Notes: generated by a model from the letters alone, not told the origin. Counted from the stretch's first letter, positions 21,631 to 34,473 are shown. The stretch: 64,000 bases of DNA from Protea cynaroides (GCA_028583415.1 CM053266.1:80916149-80980148); one strand, 5' to 3'. Translations and numbers: made by a program.

Positions 21631-23945
21631 TGTAAGACCAGTATCAAAACTAACCGGTCTTACAACCTTGCACCAGGTCTAGCTATCATGGTCGAGCCAA
21701 GTGGTCCAAGTGCGTGAAGAAACCACAAGACCAGGTAGGAAATTTAACTCAAAAACAGTTAAATATGAGTGTGTGGTCGCATGCCTAAACAGGTATGACT
21801 GACCCCACCTCAAAAGAGTCCAACCCATGACTTTTGGTCATGGGGTTGAATGTTTTAAAAAACGTAGGGTCGACGGATTCTGTGACCCTACATCCGACCC
21901 TACGAAAACAGTCAGAAGCCAAAATTTAAGAAACCTTCCTATTTCGAAGGGGGTCTTTCCTAAACTCATTGGGGCATATTATGGAGGGTTTTCCTCTATA
22001 AATAGGATGTCCCTTATCCTCTTTCACTCCTTTAGAACCTTAATTGAAAGTGAGAGAAAGAGAAGAAAAGGAAGAGAAGGAAAATTGAAGGAGAAGACCA
22101 AGGAAGAGAAAAGTTTAGAGAAAACTTTGAATCTCAGCAAACCTAAGGTATGAACCTAATTCCTTACATGAATTGAGAGCCTAGAATAGTTCATGAAGAA
22201 GAGAGGATTAGGAGAAACCCAAATCATCCATCCATGGATAAATTCCAAGAAAATCCATGGAGGAAGTCATTGTGGACAATGGATTAAAATTATAGTTTTG
22301 AGTCATAGAACGATCATAGGAAGGACCATGATGGTAAGCCAAAAGATTCAAACATGAAGGAATGGACTTATGAGTGAAAGGTTGACCATGAACACGTGTG
22401 GTCGCACGTAGGGTCGCATAGTATCCGACCCTACAAGACCCACATGTTCGACCACAGGCCCTCGAAAAGTTCCAGGGAGGGTGTGGTCATACGTAGGGTC
22501 GAAGTATGTCCGACCCCACCTACGACCCTACACCCTGTGGTCGTAGAACTGAGACCCCAGGTGCAACCCCACCTGCGAGCCCTCAGTTTCTGTTAGTCTA
22601 AACATATTAGAATTAATTCTAATTAAAATCTATCGACTTGTTAGGTTTTTCTAGTGATTAAAAAAGAATTATAAAGCTTGAACGATGATCTACTAGCAAT
22701 CAAAGGTGAGGGAACAAGACCTAAACTAATTGGCTAATAATAAATTATTTTTATTTATTGAGTCCAATGCCATGAATGATTCTATGCTGGTATACGTGTA
22801 TTGTGTATTTAACATGTCATCCAATATTTCTACTGTTAATGTTCAATCATATTTAAATTCCATGTATTTATTACATTATGATGATGATGATGATGATGCT
22901 AGGAATAGGCATGTGAATGTTTGTGTGTGGTTAGTGTACTTGATGCTAGTGGGGCATCAGGGGAAGTGTGATGTGTTGCAATCCTAAGCACTTTAGCTCT
23001 ATCTCTACTCAAGTCTTGTCCACTGACATCGTCGTATCGCCATTACTTTAGAAGAACTATTACGTCGTAGGGCATCAGGGGAGGTGGTCTCAGACCATGT
23101 AGTCTCTGACTCTGTCGGGGGGCCTTAGCTCTATCTCTATGGACGTATTGAGGCATGCTAGGGTGAGGCCTTGGATACACTGTTTGACATTAGGATTGGT
23201 TAGTTACGAGCCAAATTTGTAAGTCCTCGCCAATAGGGGCTTACGTATTGGTATAGGTAGGACATCAGGGGAAGTGTGGTGTGGTGCGGTCCTAAGCACT
23301 TTAGCTCTATCCCTATTCCATGGTGGGGTGGATGTGGACGACAATAGTGTTTGATCCATTGGGTGGGCTTACACACCCGTGTATAGAGGTGCGGCGGCCA
23401 CCAAACCTTTCTATTGCACATTGTAAACTTATGAACCAGACTAAAGATATGAATTGAATGCATGCATATGTTTGTTGCATTGTTTTGTTTGCTCATTGAG
23501 CCATGATGTGTGCTCACCCTTTCGACGTCGAATATTTTTAGTTGATGATGGAGGTACCACTGTAGAAGACTATATGAATGCTCTGATGTACGAACATGCT
23601 GTGACAATGGATGCAGAAACTATACTGGAGTCGCATGATTCATCGTGCGAGTGCAACTCATGCGTCTTCGATTAGATTTTATTTGAATTATTCAGACGAT
23701 GTAATTGATTAAATTATTTTATTTTATGTCTTAGTCTTTTAAAGATAATTGGATAATTTAGTTATGTTATATTCTCACTTCATTAAATATTAAAGACTTC
23801 CGCTATTTTGTATTTATTCTGATTATGGTTGTGGATGTATATGGTTTAAGCAAACAGAGACAGCCTATTCGAGATCCTGGTTGAACCGTTGGTTTATTGA
23901 CGGTTCATCGCACTATTCTGGTTCGTACGGAATTGGGGTGTGACA
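21631..23945 (+). mobile_element. Solo LTR inside T2 aORF (2315 bp)
   Basis: A complete LTR, TGTAAGACCAG to GGGTGTGACA, with no internal region. It splits the aORF of T2. The flanks CTCTA (21626-21630) and CTTTA (23946-23950) are a 5-bp target duplication with one later change; joining them restores the aORF frame seen in T3. Its motif flavour (TAGGGTCG/CGACCCTA at 21777-21900 and 22382-22545) is nearer to T3 than to T2. A TATA box lies at 21995-22004, a donor at 22148, an acceptor at 23541 and the exon-like ORF at 23542-23675 (Cys-rich end SCECNSCV). Confidence 0.92.
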
Positions 23946-24221
23946 CTTTACCCCTATCCACATCCTCTGGGTCACCCTCCACTTGAAGGTGACAGTAGAA
24001 CTACTTCACTAAATCTCGACAAGTGTAAGCCTCGTACAGGATCACTGGAAGCCAGTCCATATCACCAAATGCCCTCTCCACATCAAACAGGGCTAAGTGG
24101 GCTAAGTATACATATCGACCCCCTTCCACTTTTTTCTAATCAAACTATGGAATTGTACCTCAGCTTCGATGGACCTGAAGCGACGTGGGTCATGGACTTG
24201 AGGAACCTTGGTGCAAACCAT
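23946..24221 (-). pseudogene. T2 aORF, N-terminal part (broken)
   Basis: On the minus strand ATG at 24221 is followed by a frame with TKVPQVHDPRRFRSIEAE. It then shifts by one base and continues with LAHLALFDVERAFGDMDWLP to a stop. It aligns with the N-terminal parts of the T1 and T3 aORFs. The splice acceptor just upstream has become TTTTGCAA. With the solo LTR insertion this copy cannot encode the protein. Confidence 0.78.
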
Positions 24222-24224
24222 GAT

Positions 24225-24656
24225 AATTGCAAAAGAAAAAAAATAAGGAAAAGAAGTTGAAAATTTTAAATTTGGACAGCATAACGATGTAAATTAGGGA
24301 AAAACCTTACTTTTCACCCAAACATTGGACAGGAGGACTTAGATACGTCCCAATTCATCCTGCAAGGCTCATACAATGGAAAATTTTAACTAGGTAGATT
24401 TGAATTTGAATAAATTTTTAGACATTTGGGAAAAACCCCAAAATTTAGGTCAAAACTAAGAATTTTCAAATTTCTACCAAACCAACCGATGAAACTCAAA
24501 TTTTCTTGAGAGCTTTTATTCGTTGGGCAGCCAATAGCATTAGCCTCCAATAAAAATCAAATTTTTACGGTCCAGTAGATGTTAATTTGAAAGCCCTATA
24601 TATGGCGAAAACCTAAGTATGAAAATTTGAAAAGGAAGGAAGAATAGAGAATATAC
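24225..24656 (-). other. Former 5' UTR intron of T2 aORF
   Basis: Donor TCAAG/GTATAT at 24656 (minus). A T-rich tract ends in TTTTCTTTTGCAA near 24228, where the AG is lost. Length and position match the 438-bp interval of T1. Confidence 0.5.
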
Positions 24657-24821
24657 CTTGAGGAATGGAAAGAAGATCGTTGATCAATGGAGAAATCATT
24701 ATGTTGTACGGTTGACACTGTAGCAACCCAATAGTGGCGAGCTGAGTTGAGACCGTAGGAAGAAGAAAAAGAAATGAGAGGGAAATCTCAAAAAACAAGT
24801 TTAAAAACCTGATTTTGAATC

Positions 24822-24964
24822 TTATGGTCGCACAATTCGACCAAAACATGCAACCGTATGATCGACCATATGATTAACCATAGGGTCCCAGGAAGTTGCC
24901 AGGGTTTCGATGGTTGAACCTATGGTCGCAGAACATGCGACCGTAGGCTATCGACCGTATGACT
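24822..24964. promoter_or_regulatory. ATGGTCG/CGACCGTA-type motif cluster between gag and aORF of T2
   Basis: Repeated TATGGTCGCA, CGACCGTATG, ATCGACCATA and variants in about 140 bp, between the divergent 5' ends of aORF and gag. The same ATGGTCG/CGACC[AG]TA flavour fills the T2 LTR clusters, and it differs from the ACCGGTCG flavour of T1 and the GGGTCG flavour of T3. Confidence 0.65.
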
Positions 24965-25113
24965 GACTGCTGCCTGCTTTTTTATTCTACTCAAACTTTT
25001 GCCTGTTGATTTGTTTCTTCTCTTGCTTTCCATTGTGAGACTAACCTAATACTACCATTCTATTTTGTCTCACATGTACAGCCTTTCCAAGTACCATTTA
25101 TCTAGGAATTTAA

Positions 25114-26405
25114 ATGGCTGGGCGTAGAGTTAGCCAAAGAAGACAGAATGCAAACCCACCTCCACCACCTGTGGAGACCAATGACAATGAAAGTCAGCAA
25201 GGACAAGAAGAAAATATTGGGAATCAAGGTACTGTGCCTCAGGATGTTCACCCCCAAGCCAACCCAACCAACTTACCCGCAACATCTATGGATTTGGCTT
25301 CTATGGTGAGAATTTGGCACAAGAAGTGCAACAGATATAGCAAATACAAGCCAACATGCAAGCTGTTATGGAAATTTCGTCCCAAGTTGCATACGCAACA
25401 CCTCTACCTACAAGGCAAGCTAGTATCGTACCTAGTAGTAGCAACACAGTACCCCAAGCACCTTAAACGCTAGTGCTACAAGCTCAAGTGCAAAATACTG
25501 AGACATCGCAAGGCGGATATAACCAGCGTAACTATTAGTACCCACCGCCTACTTATGGAGCATATGCTCAGTATCAAATTGATCACTCCAGATTGATTGA
25601 ACATTTTCTGAAGATGAAGCCTAAGGAATTCAATGGCAAGCCGTCGGATCCTCTGTGGCCAGCTCACTAGATCGACGAGATGGAAAGAAATTTTATGATG
25701 ATGACTGAAAATGAAGAGGAGAAGGTGTTATGTGTCACTTTTATGCTGAAAGGTGATGCACACCATTGGTGGAAATCTACTCGAAGTTATCTATTGACAA
25801 AGCACACCCAACTGACCTGGGCTACTTACAAGGAAGCTTTCTTCAAGAAGTATTTTCCTAGGAGTTTCAGAGACCAGACGAAAAAAGAATTTCTGAGTCT
25901 ATATCAAGGATATATGTCTGTAGATACTTATCAACAGTGTTATGAAGAGCTATTTTTCTTTGCTCCCTCTAGCATGCAAGAGGAAAATACTAAAACTCGA
26001 AGGTTCATCATGGGACTTAGGGGAAGCATCCGTGACCATATACTGGGACTAGAAAAAAAAGATTTATAATGAAGCGATACAAATTGTTTAAGTACTAGAA
26101 TCGAACCAGAGAGAGAGTTATTTTGCTCAAAATTGGGGTATAAAGAGGCCGAATGGGAATACGTTCAACGGAGGGAACTCAAGAACATTCAAACCCTTCC
26201 ATACTTAAGGGTTCAAAGCTGCAACCAAGACTACCCCAACAGCCCAACCTCAATAGAAGAAAAGTAATGCTGGAGTCAAATGCTTCAACTGCGATCAAGT
26301 AGGGCATTATTCAAGAGATTGCCCTAAGCCGAGGAAGCAGCTACAGCAAAAAAAAAGTTTATGGAATTACTTCTGAGGATGCTGCCGCATCGCCTGATGT
26401 CACAG
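25114..26405 (+). pseudogene. T2 gag (broken)
   Basis: ATG 33 bp after a CATGTACAG acceptor. It has a Pro-rich N terminus, the Gag core (EKVLCVTFMLKGDAHHWWKS, SFRDQTKKEFLSLYQG) and a CX2CX4HX4C knuckle (CFNCDQVGHYSRDC). Frameshifts occur near 25310 and at an A-run near 26060, and several TAG codons interrupt the frame. It ends at the predicted intron donor TCACAG/GTATGA. Confidence 0.9.
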
Positions 26406-26475
26406 GTATGATTCAACCTTTTGTGTTTTGAAATACCTTGTGTGAGTATGTAGACTAAATTAAATCAAATCACAG
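26406..26475 (+). other. Predicted gag/protease intron of T2 (70 bp)
   Basis: GTATGA donor, a GACTAAAT branch-point-like site, and a CAAATCACAG/GTATCG acceptor. Excision joins gag and protease in frame. Retention gives a stop after a few codons. 70 bp is near the lower size limit of plant introns. Confidence 0.68.
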
Positions 26476-29400
26476 GTATCGTACCTATTAATGGCATACC
26501 CGCCAGAGTACTCTTTGACTCTAGGGCTACTCATTCTTTTATATATGTGTCGTTTGGAAAGAAGTTAAGGCAACCCCTTAGGTTTTTACCCCCTTAGGTC
26601 TTTAGACTGCAAACTGCTTGTACGATCACCTATGGGATTAGAAGTAGAACTAAACCAAGGTTATGGACTATGTCCAGTTATTATCGATGAAAAGACAATG
26701 GTTGCAACCTTAATCCAACTCGAGATGGCAGACTTTAACGTTATCCTAGGGATGGACTGGTTATCCCAGTATTCTGTGAGTTTGATTTATGTTGAGAAGA
26801 AGATATCATTTAAATATAAGAATGGCGCAGAGTTTAGTTTTACGGGAACCAAATTTCCCCGTAAACGAAAACTCATTCTTTTGGCATTAAAAACTAGAAG
26901 ATGCCTCAAGAAATGAGGAGTTGGGTACCTAGTGTCCGGGGTCAACCTCACCAAGGAAGCACCACGAATGGAGGATACTGAAGTTGTGCGTGAATTTTTG
27001 GATGTATTTCCTGAGAAATTACCAGGATTGCCATTTGATCGAGCGACAGAGTTCATTATAGACCTTACACCCGGAGCCGCACCAGTATTTAAGGCACCCT
27101 ATCGAATGGCTCCTACTGAACTGAAGGAATTGAAGGTACAATTATAGAAATTACTGGACAAGGATTATATTTGACCTAGTATATCACCATAGGGAGCGTC
27201 AGTGCTATTTGTGAAGAAGAAGGACGGTAGTGTTCGACTTTGTATAGATTATCGAGAATTGAACAATCTCACGATCAAGAACAAGTATCCGTTACCTCGG
27301 ATCGATGACTTATTCGGCCAGTTGCAAGGTGCCAAAGTATTCTCCAAAATTGATCTTCGGTCAGGATACCATCAATTGAAGATTAAGGAAGGCAATATCT
27401 TGAAGAGAGCCTTCAGAACCGGATACGGACATTATGAATTTTTAGTTATGTCTTTTGGATTGACTAATGCACCCGTAACTTTTATGGAACTTATGAATCG
27501 GGTATTCCACGATATGTGGGATACGTCAGTCATCGTATTCATTGACGACATACTAGTCTGCTCCAAGGACAAAGAAACTCATACCACAAATCTAAGAGCC
27601 ATTCTGCAGCGACTAAGAAAAGAGAAGCTTTACGCTAAATTTATAAAGTGTGAATTCTGGCTAAATGAAGTTGCTTTCTTAGGCTATGCTGTATTCGCTA
27701 AAGGAATCAAAATGGATCTCAGCAAGATTGAAGCCATTGTAAAATCGGAAGCACCTAAGAATGTAAATCAGAAGTTTCTTAGGTTTAGCTGGTTCGTGGA
27801 AGATTACTCTAGAATCGCAGTACCACTCACCGGTTTGACTAAGAAAGGTGAAAAGTTTGTTTGGATCGATAATTGTGAAGAGCGTTTCCAAACATTGAAG
27901 ACAAGATTAATATCAGCTCCCATCTTGACTATTCTGATTCCAGGATAACCATTTATCTTGTATACCGATGCGTCTGGATTAGATTTGGGATGTGTGCTCA
28001 TGCAAGGAGACCAAGTAATTGCGTATGCTTTCAGACAATTAAAGACACATGAGAAAAGTTACCCAACTCATGACTTGGAACTAGCAGCAGTAGTACATGT
28101 TGTCAAGATATGGAGACATTATTTGTATAGAGAGAAATTTTAGATTAAATCCGATCATAAGAGTCTCACTCATCTTTTTAATTAGAAGGAGTTGAACATG
28201 AGACAAAGAAGATGGCTAGAGTTGCTAAAGGATTACGATTGTGATATCCAGTATCATCCAAGAAAGGCTAAAGTAGTAGCCGATGCACTAAGCAGAAAAG
28301 CAATGACAAAGTCACAGGGAGAAGCTAGCACAAATGCTGCACTGTGTGACACAGGAAGAGTATTTAATTACGGAAATGAACAGTTCGAGATCAATAAACC
28401 AGGTGATTCAATCAGCCTAGGGTTTATTCATCGATTTTTAAACATGTTTGCTACATTGAAGATTGTATCAGATCTGATAGATGAAGTAAAAAAAAGCTAC
28501 TCAATTAGACCCCTATCTGAGAACAGTGCAAGAAGACCTTGAAAAAGGTAGGACTACTCCTGACTTTACCTTGGACCTTGAAAGGGTACTACGATACAAA
28601 GGGAGAGTATGTGTCCCTGAAAGTGAAGACTGAGATATTAGACACAGACTAATAAAGGAAGCCCACACCACCGCTTATTCGGTACATCCTGGGAGTACAA
28701 AGATGTAACATGATCTGAAGAAACTATACTGGTGGAGGGGAATGAAAGCAGATCTAGCTAAGTTTGTGTCACAGTGTCTGAATTATCAGCGGGTAAAGGC
28801 TGAAAGGCAAAGACCTGTAGGCTTCTTGCAACCACTACCAGAATCAGCATGGAAATGGGACTGTATCACTATGGACTTCGTTACTGGGTTACCTTTTGAC
28901 TTCCAGAGTAGTTGACGCAATTTGGGTGATCGTAGATCATTTGACTAAAACAGCTCGTTTCATAGCTATACGACCTCAGTATACACTAGAGAGGTTAGCT
29001 GAGCTGTATGTGGATAATATTTTCAGATTACATGGTGTACCTAAAAGCATTGTGTCCAACAGAAACCCACGCTTTACCTCAAAGTTTTGGAAAGGATTAC
29101 AGAAGGCTATGGATACAACATTGAAGTTTAGTACCACATTTCATCCTCAAACAGATGGACAGTCAGAGCACACCATTTAAATTTTAGAAGACATACTCCG
29201 AGCTTGTGTAATTGACTTAAGGGATCATGGGATGAGAAGTTACCATTGGTCGAGTTCGCTTATAACAACAGCTATCAAGCTACAATACAGATGTCACCTT
29301 ATGAAGCACTGTATGGTAGAAAGTGCCGAACTCCTTTGTTTTGGAACGAAGTTGGGGAGCGTAGTGTTGTTGGACCAGAGTTTGTTGAAGAGACATGTCG

Positions 29401-29953
29401 AGTGGTCGACATCATCAAGGAAAGAGTCCAAACAGCTCAGAATCGTCAGAAGCAATGTGCGGACAATTGACGAAGAGATCTTAAATTTACCATAGGTGAT
29501 AAGGTATTTCTAAAAATATCTCCTATGCGTGGTTTAAAAAAGTTTGGACAGAAGGGAAAGCTATGTCCTAGATATACTGGACCTATTAAGATTCTTGCAA
29601 GGTATGGAAAAGTAGCATATCAGTTAGCAATACCACCATTAATGTCTAGTGTACATGATGTATTTCATGTCTCACAACTAAAGAAGTATGTCAGAGATCC
29701 AACACACAAATAAACAACGGATCCACCAGATTTAACTGAAGACTTGACATTCGAAGTGGTACCTTTTGAAATCACTAGTCCGAAGGTTCAAGCAACCACG
29801 ACATCTATTATGTTAAAGTTACTTGGAGAAGCCAAAATGAAGAAGAAATTACATGGGAAGAAGAAAATACTATGCGGAAGCAATATCCTCACCTGTTTAA
29901 CTCGAAAGGTATGTGCAAATTTTGAGGACGAAATTTATATAAGGGGGGGAAGT
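26476..29953 (+). pseudogene. T2 pol: protease, RT, RNase H, integrase, chromodomain (broken)
   Basis: Same domain order as T1. The protease site reads DSR instead of DSG (near 26516). RT is continuous over 27202-27700 with FIDDIL at about 27540. RNase H starts at YTDASG (27961). The integrase zinc region and core follow (28640-29180), then the C-terminal region (29246-29713) and a degraded chromodomain (29744-29940). Stops and frameshifts are frequent. The segment between RT and RNase H has lost several residues at 27765-27790. The last codons overlap the polypurine tract (29941-29953). Confidence 0.92.
29941..29953 (+). other. Polypurine tract of T2
   Basis: AAGGGGGGGAAGT directly before the 3' LTR; it overlaps the end of the pol reading frame. 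Confidence 0.88.
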
Positions 29954-32330
29954 TGTAAGACCCGTACTCCACTAACTTAGTTTAACCATGTCGTGCCAGG
30001 TCTTCCCATCATTGCTGGACCAAATGGACTGACCATGTGAAGATGGATCACAAAACCAGGTATGAATCGAGTTAAAATGCTCAAAAGTATGTGTATGGTC
30101 GAATACCTGGGTAGGTACGGTCGACCATAAGGTATGAAACAAAGGTCACTGATTCAGGACCCTACGGTCGATGTTTTCGACCCTATGGTCGATGGATTCT
30201 ACGACCATAGGCCATCGATCGTGAGACCCCAGATTAGACTCCGAGTTGGAAACTTTCCTAATTTAAGGGGGGATTTCTTTCCTAATGTTGGAGAAATCTA
30301 TATGGATAATTTTTCTCCATATAAAGGACGTCCTTCAACCTTTTTCACTCTTTTAGAACGTTAGTAAACCCTAAAGGAAGAGAAAGAGAAGGAAAGAGAA
30401 GGAAGAGAAGGAGAAGAAGAAAAGACTAAGGAGAAGGTTTTGATAAGAAGATTTTATCTCTCAACCATAGGCAAAGTATGAACCTAATCTCTGAAGATGT
30501 AAATTCTATGGAATAAGGCTTCTATGGGGAATTAGAGATGTCAAACTATTATGATCCATGTGATTCCTTGAGTAAATCCCAAGGCTAATCATGAGGGATG
30601 AGTTTGGTGATAATGGTTGATGAGAAACTACTAATGATGACTATAGGATAACCTTAGTATGAACCCAAGAGAAAAGCCAAGGAGTTGACCCAAGAAGAGC
30701 TCGAATTGAATGTAGTTTATGACCAGAAATCTTAAGGTCGTAGCTACGGTCGACCATAGCATGACCAGCATGATCAAAGTATCAACCATAGGCATTCAAG
30801 AAGAATTCAAAATCCATATGATCACAGGTACGATTGCATATGTTGTGACCGTAGGGTATCGACCATAGGCAGTAAGGTCGACACAGTATGAGACCATAGG
30901 ACCAATCAGAGACTTATCAGTGCTCTATTTTGATTTTTGACTACTGTAACATGTTACATATGAACCCTAACTTAAATTCATATAATTTTTAAGTTATTAA
31001 ATTGATTCAAAGAAAATTACAAGGCTTGAAAGGAGATCGAGTTTTGCTAACAGGTGAGGGAACAAGACCTAAACTAATTGGTTAATAACAAGTTGTTTTA
31101 CTTATTGAATCCAATGTCATGATTGATTCTATGTTTATATGCTTGTAGTGTGTATCTCACATGTCATCCAATATTTCTATTATTATTGCTCATGCGTATT
31201 TATTTATGTCTATTTATAATATGATGATGATGATGATGCTAGGAATAGGCATGTGATTATGTGTATGTGGTTAGTGTGCTTGATGAGAGTGGAGCATCAG
31301 GGGGAAGACGTGGCATGGTGGTCTTTGACCTGGTCACCAGACTCTAGATCTAGCTCTATCTCTACTCAAGTCTTGCCCATTAACATCGTCGTATCGCCAT
31401 TACCTTAGCAGTACTATTACGTCGTAGGGCATTAGGAGAGGTGGTCTCGGACCGTGTAGTCTCTGACTTTGTCGGGGATCATTAGCTCTATCTCTATGGA
31501 AGTATTAAAGGATGCTAAGATGAAGCCTTGGATACATTGGATGACATTTAGGATTGGTTAGTTGCGAGCCCAGTTTGCAAGTCCTCGCCAATAGGGACTT
31601 ACGTGTTGGTATGGGTAGGGCATCAGAGGAAGTGTTGGCGGTGTTTGATCCAGACACTTTAGCTATTTCTCTATTCCATAGTGAGTGCATGTGGGATGGT
31701 AATGGTGTTTGATACATTGGGAAGATTCACACACTAATGTATAGAGGTGCGGGGGCCACTAAACCTTTCTATAGCATATTGTAAACTTAAAAAATAGACC
31801 AAAGATATGAATTAAATACATGCATAAGTTTGTTGCATTGTTTTGTTTGCTCACTAAGCCGTGATGTGTGCTCACCCTTTTGATGTTGAATATTTTAATT
31901 GATGATGCAGGTCCTACTGTTGAAGATTATGTGAATGCGTCAATGTATGGACACGTTGCGGCCATGGATGTAGAAGCTGTAGAAGATACACATGATCCTT
32001 CATGCGAGTGTAACCAGTGCATTTTTTATTAGTGCAGTTATATTTGATTATTGGAACATGTAATGGGTTAATTACTTTTATGTCTTGAGTTTTGGAGATA
32101 ATTAGATTAATTATTTATGGAGATAATTAGATTAATTATTTATCATGGTTAGATGTTCAGTTCATTATTTATAAAGACTTCCGTTTATTTGTTTATTATC
32201 TCTGATTATTACTGTGGAATATGTATGTGGTTGATATGACGGATACTACCTAACGGAGATCCTAGTTGAACCGTTGGTTTATTGACGGTTCATCACACCA
32301 TTCTGGTTAGTTCAAAATTGGGGTGTGACA
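29954..32330 (+). repeat. 3' LTR of Tekay-like element T2
   Basis: TGTAAGACCCGT to GGGTGTGACA, followed by the target copy AATAA (32331-32335), which pairs with 18288-18292. It matches the 5' LTR except for scattered changes and a local tandem duplication of about 25 bp near 32096-32144. Motif clusters lie at about 30105-30220 and 30737-30892. The TATA-like box near 30320-30328 is altered. Confidence 0.95.
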
Positions 32331-32703
32331 AATAATCTCTTACAATCAGAGATTATTTTACTTAGATTATTTCATTCACAGTAACGAGATGAAAACTTGG
32401 ACATATCTACCATTATTTGCTACTTGTGATTAGAAATAGGACGATTACGGATTACAGTTTCTAGATCTAGCAATCAATATCAGTCTAACCGATTCACCAT
32501 TACTGAATTATTCAAACAAACATCATTGACAAAGAGAGAAGAATGAAATAAATAATTCCAATAAAAGAGAAAAGAAGAACAACGTTACTCAAAAGTGATT
32601 ACACCATTGACATGAATTTAGACTTCAAAATTCTCTTAAACTGAATGAGAAAACTAACTAGACATTATAATCCTTTCAGAGAGAGATATAGAAGAAAAAT
32701 CAT

Positions 32704-32710
<7 letters not shown>

Positions 32711-32748
<38 letters not shown>
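32711..32748. repeat. (GA)n microsatellite
   Basis: Long pure GA run within the LTR of the Athila/Tat-like element. Confidence 0.95.
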
Positions 32749-32750
<2 letters not shown>

Positions 32751-33363
32751 ATCTTCAATAGTAGTGCTCTCTCTATAGAAAGTGTTGCACTGGCAATCCT
32801 TTGTAGCTTAAAACTCCTTCTTTGTTTAGAATTCTAAAATTATATAGTTTCCTTCTTTCCATGGAGTCTTCTAAAATGGTAGTTTTCATATCTGATTCAA
32901 ATACCAAATCAATTCAACATCTTTTATTTCAAGTTTCCTAATTTGAGTAGGAAACTCTTTGCAAAAATTTCATCCATCGTTGAATGCTTTAATCAGATCG
33001 TACAACTACTCCGATTAGGATTGGGATCAGCTTCCCAAACGAGATTTTAAAATAACATTTGGGGGTCCAAACGAACTCGAATTTTTACTCATAATACCAT
33101 TCTGGAAAGCTTGAGATGTCCTCTACAACTTCACTAAAGACCACTTTTGAATTCTGGAACTCTTTCCACATTAAAAATCTACATGAAACTCAGAATATCA
33201 ATATTAAGAATGTTGAAATTTTCTTATCTTTTAGCAATTAATTCACAAAGTCTCTTAAATATGCCAAACTTATAAAATAAATTCTAATAAGCTCAATAAG
33301 GCTAAAACATATTAAAAATTATAGTGCAAAGGAAATAAAAATATAGAAATTACACACTTATCA

Positions 33364-33715
33364 TCTTAGCTGGACAAAGCAATTCCGATTGCATCACTGA
33401 ATGGTAGTGGCATGGAAGAAAGCAGTGTTATTGTCCCCGGATTGGGCCAATCTATACGGCTTCCAAAATGATTCTTCTCGTAAGAACTCCTTGAAATTCC
33501 TTATAATTTCATTTTCTTGTTCTTGAGGATATGTTAAATACTGTTGTTTTTGTAAGGAATACAATTTGTTTTTCAATCTATTGATGTTGGTTTTCAGACA
33601 CCCAAACACTTCCTTATTCCACACCTTAAAATTATCCTGGGCCTCCCTAATCCTAGACAGAAGTATATCAGCAGAAGAACCATGAAGGAACAAATTTTGA
33701 GTTAAAATCTTTACC
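33364..33715 (-). pseudogene. LINE (L1-type) ORF2 fragment upstream of RT
   Basis: The minus-strand frame contains FKVWNKEVFGCLKTNINRLK and WKPYRLAQSGDNNTAFFHA. This is the stretch that precedes the reverse transcriptase core in plant L1 ORF2 proteins (usual form WxxLGDxNTxFFH). The RT itself would lie across the Athila/Tat-like LTR boundary at 33363, so that element probably inserted here. Confidence 0.75.
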
Positions 33716-33844
33716 TCAAAATTAGTTCCTTTGTATAAGATTATTGTACTGTTTTATTTAAACGTTTTCTGATTCAAAATACCTCCAATCTTGTAGTATT
33801 TCTTTAATGGGGAGAAAAAAGTTGCCAGACCCCATGGATCTCTC

Positions 33845-33968
33845 CTCCCCGCCTCCCTGGCTCTCACTCCATCCAACCATTGGAGTGCATTGGAGTTCAA
33901 GCTGGCTCACACTCCAATGGTTGGATGGAGTGGGAGCCGGGGAGGAGGGCAGGAGAAGATTTGGGTCC
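33845..33968. mobile_element. MULE-type hairpin 1
   Basis: Inverted repeat of GC-rich arms. The arms around CCATTGGAGTG (left) and CACTCCAATGG (right) pair, with a spacer of about 20 bp. Flanks GGATCTCTC (33836-33844) and GGATCTCTT (33969-33977) match at 8 of 9 bases. The right end, read outward, is GGACCCAAATCTTCTCC and resembles the ends of hairpins 2 and 3. The left end is shortened. Confidence 0.65.
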
Positions 33969-34004
33969 GGATCTCTTGCCCAGGCATCAAAAAGTGAAAT
34001 GACT

Positions 34005-34248
34005 GCAAAGAAATCGTCTCCCGCCTGTGGTTTGGGCGGGAGATTGGGCAGCCCGGATGGATGGCCGCCAACTGGCACTCGGAGGGATCCGAGCCCTCCA
34101 TCCGAGCCGACCCCCCAGTCGACAAGCTGAGCCGACTGGGGGGTCGGCTCGGATGGAGGGCTCGGATCCCTCCGAGTGCCAGATGGCGGCCATCCATCCA
34201 GGCCGCCCAGTCTCCCGCCCAAACCCAGGCGGGAGACGATTTGGATCC
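34005..34248. mobile_element. MULE-type hairpin 2 (arms about 110 bp)
   Basis: Almost perfect hairpin. Left arm 34011-34122 (AAATCGTCTCCCGCC...CCCCCCAGTCG) and right arm about 34131-34242 leave a short loop. It is flanked on both sides by the 9-bp repeat GAAATGACT (33996-34004 and 34249-34257), the target size of Mutator-like elements. No coding capacity. A transcript would fold into a long double-stranded RNA. Confidence 0.8.
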
Positions 34249-34473
34249 GAAATGACTACCTTATTTTCCATAAAATGACAAATTTTCACCCATATTGAAT
34301 GCCTACCATATCAACTCACACAATCGGCAACAATCTCCCTCCCTTGTTACATTTAGTCTCCCACAAGTTAGAGAATTTAGTGTATTATTTCCTACATATA
34401 TCAGTTGCCGTACAGATAAAGTGTAGTAGACCTGCTGGTCGATCGACCAGCTGTACAAATTCTTCCTACTCTG

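Larger units (their letters stand above)
17813..33363 (-). repeat. LTR of the Athila/Tat-like element, split by T2 (17813-18292 and 32331-33363)
   Basis: On the minus strand the LTR starts TGATAAGTGTGTAA (33363) and ends ATTGGTGCA (17813), close to the primer site. T2 lies in the middle and duplicated AATAA at 18288-18292 and 32331-32335. Without T2 the LTR is about 1.5 kb. The 33-kb side carries a long (GA)n run at about 32711-32748. Right of 33363 a LINE begins at once, so the element probably inserted into that LINE. Confidence 0.72.

Noticed and set aside
32711..32748. (GA)n run as a regulatory GAGA element
   Set aside because: It is a plain microsatellite in an old LTR; nothing nearby suggests a promoter.
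11517..33715. Joining the plus LINE at 11517 and the minus LINE at 33364 as one element
   Set aside because: They are on opposite strands and cover non-adjacent parts of ORF2.
33807..34278. Several overlapping GC-rich ORFs on both strands at 33.8-34.3 kb
   Set aside because: They are produced by the palindromic hairpins; low-complexity Pro/Arg/Gly translations mirror each other.
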